Positions 19,234 to 26,468 of a DNA stretch of 60,509 nt are shown in pieces (the first letter of the stretch is position 1; each line of letters opens with the position of its first letter). The stretch is taken from positions 1 to 60,509 of the forward strand of contig JANXTT010000069.1 in NCBI GenBank assembly GCA_025352225.1, in the 5' to 3' direction. The stretch is from Mucilaginibacter sp. (GTDB taxonomy: Bacteria > Bacteroidota > Bacteroidia > Sphingobacteriales > Sphingobacteriaceae). The notes beneath the pieces are model-generated. The model was not told the DNA's origin. It saw only the letters and a program-made list of their open reading frames with translations, and searched no databases. The position numbers and the translations under genes were made by a program.

Positions 19234-20397
19234 TTACTTCAATTTATATATCTCGCTTCCGGCTAATAAATAGCATCCCAAACCATAGTCTTCAAAATCA
19301 GGAATATTGGTGTATGATACCGGCTGACTATCTTTAGGCTCTTTACCAGTACCTTGCACGTAGCCTAAAAAACCCTCTGGGTGCAACGAGTATTTACTCA
19401 TAGCGTTCCATGCTTTTGCAATAATAGGCTGATATGTTTTTTTGCTAATCAAACCCTGATTAATGCCCCATGCCATACCATAAATAAATAAAGATGTACC
19501 TGTTAACTCCTTACCGCCAAAGTGTGTGGAATCTTTTAACGATACATTCCAATAACCATCACTCCGTTGTAAGGGCGCAAGTGCCTTGGTCATTTCCAGA
19601 TAGGTTTGCATATACTCCTCCCGATGAGGTGCATTTTTTGGAATGGTGCTTAACACCCGCACTAATGCGGCATACACCCATCCGTTCCCGCGCGACCAGT
19701 AGCAATTAGCTCCATTGGGCTCTTTATAAGGTGGCACAAAAGCTTTATCCCTCCACCAAAGGTGCTCTGTTGTATTGTATAAGCCCCCGCCTTCAATGGT
19801 TTTTGTGTTATTGTACATGGTGTACATATATTCAAAATATTTGGGATCATCTTTATATACCACGCCTAATTTGGCAAATACGGGCATAGCCATTTGTATA
19901 GCGTCTATCCACGTCCAATCGTTTTTTTTATCGCTGGCTATTACCAGATCCATACATTGTTTAATATTGGTGATACGCTCTGGCTTAGGGTTCATATTGT
20001 ACAAATCAATATAAGTTTGGCCGCAGCATTGGTTGTCTGCATCTTTTGTATCAATGGAGTTCCTCGGCGTCCATTTATGTTTTTCACTCCAGTCGATAGC
20101 GTAATCAAGGTATTTTTTTTGCGGATCAACCTGGTACAATGCCATAAGGCCCTCATAGTACACAGCTCTTGTCCATAATTCGCTGGTACGCGTAATAGAT
20201 ACCCCAGCCGCGTTTTTAACGGTTACCGTAGCTCCGGCATCAGGCCATTTTTGCATAAAGTATTGGTTAGCCACGGTCATATCGGCCAAAATTTTCTTTT
20301 TTGATGGGAGGTGTTGGGCATTAAGCGATGTAAAAGATGCTTGAATTGTTAAAACGATCAGCACGAGCCTGATGGATCCCCAAATATATTTATTCAT
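19234..20397 (-). CDS. Unsaturated rhamnogalacturonyl hydrolase, GH105
   Basis: This 387-residue secreted enzyme (signal peptide ending SLNAQ) is a family 105 (alpha/alpha)6-barrel hydrolase. It removes the 4,5-unsaturated galacturonic acid left at the non-reducing end by rhamnogalacturonan lyase. The hallmark WTWIDAIQMAMPVF carries the catalytic Asp165, equivalent to the Asp of YteR. Further family blocks are YWSRGNGWVYAALVRVL, LQRSDGYWNVSL and ELTGTSLFIYGMAWGINQG. A copy of the PUL promoter motif lies 80-100 bp upstream, so it probably begins its own transcript with GH31 and GH43 behind it, despite lying only 115 bp after the CE12 gene. Export signal and family are clear; the substrate is inferred from the neighbouring PL11. 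Confidence 0.94.
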   Translation of the reverse strand: MNKYIWGSIRLVLIVLTIQASFTSLNAQHLPSKKKILADMTVANQYFMQKWPDAGATVTVKNAAGVSITRTSELWTRAVYYEGLMALYQVDPQKKYLDYAIDWSEKHKWTPRNSIDTKDADNQCCGQTYIDLYNMNPKPERITNIKQCMDLVIASDKKNDWTWIDAIQMAMPVFAKLGVVYKDDPKYFEYMYTMYNNTKTIEGGGLYNTTEHLWWRDKAFVPPYKEPNGANCYWSRGNGWVYAALVRVLSTIPKNAPHREEYMQTYLEMTKALAPLQRSDGYWNVSLKDSTHFGGKELTGTSLFIYGMAWGINQGLISKKTYQPIIAKAWNAMSKYSLHPEGFLGYVQGTGKEPKDSQPVSYTNIPDFEDYGLGCYLLAGSEIYKLK

Positions 20398-20446
20398 AAT
20401 TGTGTTTTTTAATTGGTATGTATGCTATAGGATAGCAAATTTTGCA

Positions 20447-20496
20447 CTATGATAAAGTATAACATTCATATCCCCATCCTGTAGCATCCTGAGTTT
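20447..20496 (-). promoter_or_regulatory. PUL promoter with direct-repeat activator site (copy A, GH105)
   Basis: Two perfect CAGGAT half-sites, in gene direction, occupy 20486-20491 and 20476-20481, exactly 10 bp apart. A TATCATAG -7-like element lies at 20447-20454 after a 21-nt gap. The start codon of GH105 is about 50 bp further on. The same geometry recurs at four other places in this PUL, which is why this is called a promoter. Confidence 0.65.
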
Positions 20497-20512
20497 AAAT
20501 GTCGCAGTGTAA

Positions 20513-21322
20513 TTACTTAACCAAAAGATAATTGTTTAACTTAAGGTTTGGCTGAGCTTTAATACCATTGATAACCATTTGCGCCCCAAGCTTTGCTCCT
20601 GCTTCTATGGTATGTGTGGCATCAGCACCGTAATACGTTGCTTTAACTTTTTCTTCACCTTCGCTATCATAATCATCACAAATAAGTTTATTAAGGTCTA
20701 TGTAATAAGCTCCCGTTTGCGCTGCTGCCTCGGCGGCCCATTTGCCATAACTATCAGCATTACGATGCACCTTTCCGTCTGTCCAGCTATTTTTGGGTAC
20801 GGGCGGACATACGATAACCGTAACACCTTTTGCCTTAGCCTGGGTGACAAACTGACGAATATACCATCCATAGGAGTGCACAACTTCGTTCTGCTTGGTT
20901 ATCATATTAACAATTGCCACGCTCGAATCGCTGTTATTCTTTATTGTACCGCGGGCGCGGGTACTGTCATTTATAGGACTAGCATCATTGGTACCAAACT
21001 GCATAATCAGGTAATCACCAGGCTGTAGTTTAGATAAAACTTTATCCCATAAACCTTTCCTGTTCATAAATGTACGGCTACTGGTACCACCAAGGGCATC
21101 ATTCTCTACATTTATTTTTGATTGATCGAAATACGATCCTATAAAATGGCCCCAGCCCCAAAGGCCCGTTGCACCTTTATTTTGCCCATCGTCACGTCCG
21201 TTTTTAACAGTCGAATCGCCGATAAGATAAAACGTTGGTTTCGACTGGTGTTTAAAAGCACTACATATACATAGTAATAGCAACAACGCTGCGAACGATA
21301 ATTTAACTTTAATATTCTTCAT
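20513..21322 (-). CDS. Rhamnogalacturonan acetylesterase, CE12 (first of tandem pair)
   Basis: A 269-residue secreted SGNH hydrolase (signal peptide with CICSAFKH; the frame has a GTG one codon before the chosen ATG). Family CE12 removes acetyl groups from the galacturonic acid of rhamnogalacturonan, opening the backbone to lyases. The blocks are FYLIGDSTVKNG with nucleophile Ser37, ENDALGGTSSRTF, IMQFGTNDASP and DATHT with Asp234 and His237. It lies 20 bp downstream of a second CE12 gene with the same fold but limited identity; the pair may act on different acetyl positions. Family and active site are clear. Confidence 0.93.
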   Translation of the reverse strand: MKNIKVKLSFAALLLLLCICSAFKHQSKPTFYLIGDSTVKNGRDDGQNKGATGLWGWGHFIGSYFDQSKINVENDALGGTSSRTFMNRKGLWDKVLSKLQPGDYLIMQFGTNDASPINDSTRARGTIKNNSDSSVAIVNMITKQNEVVHSYGWYIRQFVTQAKAKGVTVIVCPPVPKNSWTDGKVHRNADSYGKWAAEAAAQTGAYYIDLNKLICDDYDSEGEEKVKATYYGADATHTIEAGAKLGAQMVINGIKAQPNLKLNNYLLVK

Positions 21323-21342
21323 CACTACTATATGAGAATCGT

Positions 21343-22110
21343 TTATTTCTTTAGATAGTTATTTAATGTAATTGCAGATTGTAATTTAAGCCCTTCCACA
21401 ACAGATTCCGCATTAATGGTTGCCCCGGCTTTATTGGTATGGGTATGATCTTTACCAAAAAGTGCAAAAACCTGATCGTGAGTTAGTATATCATATTTAT
21501 CCGCAGTAATACTATTTAGGTCAATAAAATAAGCACCTTCTTGTTTAGCTGCTTCGCTGGCCCATTTACCATAATCTTTATCAGCGCGCTTAATTTTACC
21601 AGCCGCATCCCAGTCCCTCCTGGGGATCATTGAGACCACGATAGGGGTTGCACCTTTGGCTTTGGCATCTTTAATAAACTTGCGGATATACCAGCCATAA
21701 GTGTGTACAATCTCTTTTGTGCCATTTGGCCATGTGAGTTCTACCGTTTCCTCACCGTTGCCATTAAGAACACCACGGTAACCCGCTTTATTGGTATCAG
21801 GTTTGGAACCTTCGTTATGGCCAAAACCCATAATTACGTAATCGCCAGGTTTAAGTAACGAATCCACTTTTCGCCAGCGGCCTTCTTTAATGAATGTGCG
21901 AGTACTGCGCCCTGCCATCGCGCTGTTGTTTACATCAATTCTGCTAAGGTCGAGGTAATCAGATATGATCGTACCCCAACCCCATAATTCCTGGTTGTTA
22001 TTCCGCATGGTTGAATCACCAATAGTAAACAGGGTAGGTTTTTGCTGGTTGCGAAAAGCGGCAAAAATAGTTGTAAATATGACAAGGCTTAAAACGCTAA
22101 ATTTCTTCAT
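21343..22110 (-). CDS. Rhamnogalacturonan acetylesterase, CE12 (second of tandem pair)
   Basis: A 255-residue secreted SGNH esterase of family CE12. Motifs are LFTIGDSTMRNN with nucleophile Ser33, VNNSAMAGRSTRTF, VIMGFGHNEGS and DHTHTNKAGA with Asp221 and His224. The signal sequence is short (FTTIFAAFRNQ), so export may be less certain than for its neighbour. It lies 7 bp after the GH2 gene stop and 20 bp before the other CE12 gene, so the three are surely cotranscribed. The role is deacetylation of rhamnogalacturonan during PL11 attack, inferred from family and context. Confidence 0.93.
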   Translation of the reverse strand: MKKFSVLSLVIFTTIFAAFRNQQKPTLFTIGDSTMRNNNQELWGWGTIISDYLDLSRIDVNNSAMAGRSTRTFIKEGRWRKVDSLLKPGDYVIMGFGHNEGSKPDTNKAGYRGVLNGNGEETVELTWPNGTKEIVHTYGWYIRKFIKDAKAKGATPIVVSMIPRRDWDAAGKIKRADKDYGKWASEAAKQEGAYFIDLNSITADKYDILTHDQVFALFGKDHTHTNKAGATINAESVVEGLKLQSAITLNNYLKK

Positions 22111-22117
22111 TTCATTT

Positions 22118-24454
22118 TTACTTAGTTACATCCAAGGTAATGGTACCACTTTCTAAACCAGCTACTACAGCTTTGACTGTTATTTTGCCCAAAGGTGCAT
22201 TAGCTTTAATAATAGCTATACAAGTTCCGTGATATGTATGTCTTTGAGGTATTATAAAAGATTCCTGATTAGCCAACGAACCATTGTCTGTAGCTGCAAT
22301 CACGCCGGCGCCAGTTATACTAAAATCAACTGTTTTGTCAGCTAGAGGGCACGGAACACCGTTGGCATCTACTATCGTAGCGGTAACGTACGATACATCG
22401 TCCCAGTTATTGGCAATTTTTGACCTGTCGGTCGTCAATATAACTTTAGCGGGCTCACCAGCGGTTTTAAGTTCTTCTACCACCACATCCTGACCTTTGT
22501 TACGGCCAACCGCTTTAATGGTACCTTTCTCAAACGTTACGGCCCAGTCACGGGGAGTATCACCAGCCGGGCGTGGTTTAACACCTAACGATTTTCCATT
22601 TAAAAACAATTCAACCTCCTCACAATTACTGTAAACAGATACGCGGGCATCATCATAAGTATCAAAATCAGTGGGCGTCCAATCGGCTACAACGGGGCCC
22701 ACACCAGCATTTTCTTGCTTACGCACGATGTGTACCACAGGCTTGTCGGCCCACCAACTTTGACGTTGTGAGGTTAATGGCCTCCAACCGCCCGTCCGAT
22801 CCAATAAGCCCTGGCCATTTACAACATTGGGCCAATCGGCCTCTCCAAGATAATCAATACCAGTCCATAAAAACTGTCCGGACATAAAAGGGTTATCGCG
22901 CAGGGCAAGCCATGCCTGCAGCGTGTGGCCATTCTCTGTACCAATTACTTTCCAGTTTGGGTGAGCATTATGGGCGGCAACTAATTCATTTTCGCGATAG
23001 TTCTGACCAACAACATCCATCATGTTTGCGAAACCGTTATCGTAAACTTTTGAGATCCCGGGGCGGAATAACGCCATTGTAACCGGCCTGGACGGATCGT
23101 ATTGATGCACCAGGTTTTGCATGTCTCGATATTTTTTAAATCCGATTGAATCGCCCAGATTATCATGTATCTCGTTTCCAATACTGTAAATAACAACTGA
23201 TGGATGATTCCTGTCGCGTATTACCATGTCGCGGGTATCCTTATCCCACCAATCTTTAAAATATTGGCCATAACCGTTTTCCGCGTGTTGCTTTTTAGCT
23301 TCCCAGGTATCCAGGTTTTCGTCCATTACTAAAAAACCCATCCTGTCGCATAGGTCCAAAAACTCCGGAGCCACCGGGTTGTGTGAGGTACGAATGCCAT
23401 TGGCACCAATTTGCTTTAAAAGTTCCAAACGGCGTTGCCATACGCTCAAAGGTACAGCGGCACCTACTGCTCCCCCATCATGATGTAAACAAACACCTTT
23501 AATAAGCACTTTTTTTCCGTTCAGTAAAAAACCTTGGGCAGCATCGAATTTAATATCCCGGATACCGAACGGGGTAACCTGGTCATCAACAACCTTGTTA
23601 TCTGATACAACTTTACTTATGGCGTTATACATTACCGGTTTATCTGAATCCCATAGTTGGGGATCGTTTACAGTAATATCCTGCTCAATAGTAACCGTTT
23701 GACCAGAAGGAATACTTTGACTGCCACTCTCTGAAGATGCTGCCTGTTTACCATCAGCACCTAGCAAGCTGGTTTGTATTACCACATTCTTAACATCGTG
23801 CGCTTGGTTAAATACTGTTGTTTTTACATGTACAGTAGCTTTTTGCGCACTAACTTTTGGCGTTGTTACGTATACACCCCAGGTATCAATATGTACTGAA
23901 TTGGTTACAATTAAATGCACATGGCGGTAAATACCTGCACCTGTATAATAACGTGAGGCAGGTTGCAGGCTGTTATCGGCCCTAACGGAAATAATATTTG
24001 TTTTGCCTTTACCAAAATTTAAATGGTTTGTTAATTCATAATTGAAACTAATATATCCGTAAGGGCGTTTACCTAAATGAAATCCATTTACCCAAACATC
24101 ACTATTAGCCATTACACCATCAAACTGAATAAAAACACGTTTTTGCGCATCAGCATCATCTAATATAAAATGCTTGCGATAAAACCCCACACCCGATGGT
24201 AGGAAGCCACCGCCCCGCCCCGAAGGTGCATTGTGATCAACCGTTCCCAGCGCGCTCCAATCATGCGGTACATTGACTTTTTTCCATTTCGAATCGTCAA
24301 ATAACGTCTTTTCAGCACCACTGGCATCGCTTTGAATGAATAACCAGTTACTGTCAAACAATGTATTACTGCGCAAATTAACAGTTTGGCCTTTAGCGCA
24401 AAAAGCGGATAAGGCTAGTAAGCCAAAACTTAGGTGTTTTATATATTTCAACAT
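22118..24454 (-). CDS. Glycoside hydrolase family 2, probable beta-galactosidase
   Basis: A 778-residue secreted enzyme; the ATG at 24454 starts the signal peptide MLKYIKHLSFGLLALSAFCAKGQ, seven codons inside the longest frame. GH2 architecture: sugar-binding jelly roll (VPHDWSALGTVDHNAPSGRGGGF, VWVNGFHLGKRPYGYISFNYELT), Ig-like domain, TIM barrel (ICLHHDGGAVG-type block, NGIRTSHNPVAPEFLDLCDRMGFLVMDE), acid/base Glu428 in YSIGNEIHDN and nucleophile Glu507 in IGTENGHT. Two C-terminal beta domains follow (DUF4982-like and an invasin/Big_1-like domain). It sits 28 bp after PL11 and 7 bp before CE12. Most such PUL enzymes are beta-galactosidases; removal of galactose from rhamnogalacturonan side chains is likely but not proven by sequence. 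Confidence 0.9.
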   Translation of the reverse strand: MLKYIKHLSFGLLALSAFCAKGQTVNLRSNTLFDSNWLFIQSDASGAEKTLFDDSKWKKVNVPHDWSALGTVDHNAPSGRGGGFLPSGVGFYRKHFILDDADAQKRVFIQFDGVMANSDVWVNGFHLGKRPYGYISFNYELTNHLNFGKGKTNIISVRADNSLQPASRYYTGAGIYRHVHLIVTNSVHIDTWGVYVTTPKVSAQKATVHVKTTVFNQAHDVKNVVIQTSLLGADGKQAASSESGSQSIPSGQTVTIEQDITVNDPQLWDSDKPVMYNAISKVVSDNKVVDDQVTPFGIRDIKFDAAQGFLLNGKKVLIKGVCLHHDGGAVGAAVPLSVWQRRLELLKQIGANGIRTSHNPVAPEFLDLCDRMGFLVMDENLDTWEAKKQHAENGYGQYFKDWWDKDTRDMVIRDRNHPSVVIYSIGNEIHDNLGDSIGFKKYRDMQNLVHQYDPSRPVTMALFRPGISKVYDNGFANMMDVVGQNYRENELVAAHNAHPNWKVIGTENGHTLQAWLALRDNPFMSGQFLWTGIDYLGEADWPNVVNGQGLLDRTGGWRPLTSQRQSWWADKPVVHIVRKQENAGVGPVVADWTPTDFDTYDDARVSVYSNCEEVELFLNGKSLGVKPRPAGDTPRDWAVTFEKGTIKAVGRNKGQDVVVEELKTAGEPAKVILTTDRSKIANNWDDVSYVTATIVDANGVPCPLADKTVDFSITGAGVIAATDNGSLANQESFIIPQRHTYHGTCIAIIKANAPLGKITVKAVVAGLESGTITLDVTK

Positions 24455-24482
24455 TGGGATATAGGTTATATGCAATTCAAAT

Positions 24483-26360
24483 TTATTGTTTATTCACTAA
24501 TACGATATTGGGCTTAGGTGGTGTTTTCATACCATATCCTAAATAAAAGCCAGTATGCGGGGGTTGGTTATAACCCACATTTTGCCATGCTACACTTAGG
24601 CGATATTGCGGATCGTGCATTAAAGTATAAAAACGATGCGTTGTAGGTATAGTTGTGGTATAGATCCTCAGGTTTTGATTATCGGTGGTACGTTCTACCA
24701 ACTCCTCGCGCCAGTCGCCTAAAATATCGGCACTTAAAGCCGGTGTGGATTTGGTGCCGTTATTTGATGTGCACCCTTCGGCTGTAAATATAACTCCGGT
24801 TCCGTACTTAGTTATTTTATTACCATCCAATAGCTGGCGTGTAAGCTCACCATCCCACCAGCTTAAAAAATTGATCTGACTCGGCCTTTTACCTACTACA
24901 TTTCCTTTCATATCATACAAATCTGGCGAAGTATTCCACCACATTTGTGCGCCTTTAAGTCCGGGTACAATATTTTCGGCAACGCCTCTGCCAACATCTA
25001 CATCTTGTTCGCTTTTGTATATTATCTCACCGGTACGGGCATTATAAACAGCAGCGCCCCAGCCTTTGGTTCCACCGGCCATTTCATGTATTCCGAACAC
25101 CAGTTTATCTGGATTTTCGGGATCCAGATATCCAACATGTATAGCATCACCATGGCGCAAGCCAGTTGAATAACGGCCAGTTCCGTTACTATTAACTACC
25201 ATTGATCCAAAGATGATCTCATCCTTACCATCTCCATCAACATCGGTAACCGAAAGCCCATGATAGCCCATCCCCGAAAAGGGGTTTTTAGCATCTTTAG
25301 AATCAAATACCCAACGTGAGGTTAATTTTTTATGATCCCTAAAATCCCAGGCAGCCAATACGCTCCGTCCATAGTATCCACGCGTCATTACTACACTAGG
25401 GTGGATACCGTCGAGATAAGCCACACAGGCTAAAAAACGATCCGATCGATTACCAAAATTATCATGGCCGCCATTGCCACCTACTCCATCCCAGGCACCC
25501 TGATCGCCCCGGCCCGGTAAATAATCTGTGGTCGCTAAAGCGGCTCCGGTTTGCCCATCAAAAACTGTAAAATATTCGGGGCCTTTGTTAATGCGCCCAT
25601 ATTGCTGACCGCTAGTGGGGTCACGGTTAACATAATCTTTTGTCGAATCGCCAATTACTTTGCCAACACCATCAATGGTACCATCGGCAGTTTTACAGGC
25701 AATTTCGGCACGGCCGTCGCCATCAAGGTCGTATACCATAAACTGGGTGTAATGCGCGCCTTCACGGATGTTTTTGCCTAGTTTAATGGTCCACATTAAG
25801 GTGCCATCAAGCTTATAAGCCTGTAATATTGGAGGGTCGGTTATCCCGGCCTGCGAATTATCCCGCCCACGGCCAGCCATATGCACAACCAGTTCGTATT
25901 CGCCATCGCCGTCCAAATCACCCGGCGACACGTCATTTGGCGTATAACCCGGAGGCGTTTGCAAGTGAATATTAATATATTGCCTTACATCTGCTTTGGC
26001 AGGAAGCACCCAGGGCTTACTTGCCGCTTGTTCGCTGCCGTTTAACACGGGTTTTACAAAATATGCATTAGGCTCATCAAAATTTATTTTCGAATCAACA
26101 TAGTTTGTACTATTGGTAATTGGTGTGCCGTTCAATTTAACAGGAACGCCATTACCTGTTTTACGGTATAAATTAAAACCAATACTTTCTGGATCTGTGC
26201 CCAGCATGCGCCAGCTTACAAATACAGAATCTGTTGTTTTACGCATAGCCACTACCCCACGCCCCAAATTCTCCATTTGGCGTTGCGAGTAACTTTGGCT
26301 GGCAACTAATGATAGCAGCAATAAAATAAGCGTTGATCTATTGTAAAGTTTATTTCTCAT
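24483..26360 (-). CDS. Rhamnogalacturonan lyase, PL11
   Basis: A 625-residue secreted lyase (signal peptide ending ASQSYSQ). It has an N-terminal fibronectin-like domain (about 28-130, MENLGRGVVAMRKTTDSVFVSW) and then the eight-bladed propeller of PL11. Calcium-binding loops are visible as DLDGDGEYELVV, DLDGDGRAEIACK and DVDGDGKDEII. Family marks include NVSPGDLDG-like VSPGDLDG, EIACKTADGT, AEGCTSNNGTKSTPALSADILGDWREE and RIYTTTIPTTHRFYTLMHDPQYR. It cleaves the rhamnose-galacturonic acid backbone by beta-elimination and leaves the unsaturated ends that GH105 removes. It is 108 bp after the long GH2 gene and 28 bp before the next GH2. This is the key enzyme that identifies the substrate of the locus. 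Confidence 0.96.
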   Translation of the reverse strand: MRNKLYNRSTLILLLLSLVASQSYSQRQMENLGRGVVAMRKTTDSVFVSWRMLGTDPESIGFNLYRKTGNGVPVKLNGTPITNSTNYVDSKINFDEPNAYFVKPVLNGSEQAASKPWVLPAKADVRQYINIHLQTPPGYTPNDVSPGDLDGDGEYELVVHMAGRGRDNSQAGITDPPILQAYKLDGTLMWTIKLGKNIREGAHYTQFMVYDLDGDGRAEIACKTADGTIDGVGKVIGDSTKDYVNRDPTSGQQYGRINKGPEYFTVFDGQTGAALATTDYLPGRGDQGAWDGVGGNGGHDNFGNRSDRFLACVAYLDGIHPSVVMTRGYYGRSVLAAWDFRDHKKLTSRWVFDSKDAKNPFSGMGYHGLSVTDVDGDGKDEIIFGSMVVNSNGTGRYSTGLRHGDAIHVGYLDPENPDKLVFGIHEMAGGTKGWGAAVYNARTGEIIYKSEQDVDVGRGVAENIVPGLKGAQMWWNTSPDLYDMKGNVVGKRPSQINFLSWWDGELTRQLLDGNKITKYGTGVIFTAEGCTSNNGTKSTPALSADILGDWREELVERTTDNQNLRIYTTTIPTTHRFYTLMHDPQYRLSVAWQNVGYNQPPHTGFYLGYGMKTPPKPNIVLVNKQ

Positions 26361-26468
26361 TTTTATATTAATGGTCTTATTATATTTTAGTTAACGGCGT
26401 TTAGTATTTCAAACCGAGCACATGCTTTATATATTGTTATTGGTAACTGGTTCACTTATGTCTTGATT

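Noticed and set aside
20579..21028. 149-codon frame antisense to a CE12 gene
   Set aside because: Shadow of a clear CE12 gene; no motif or signal of its own.
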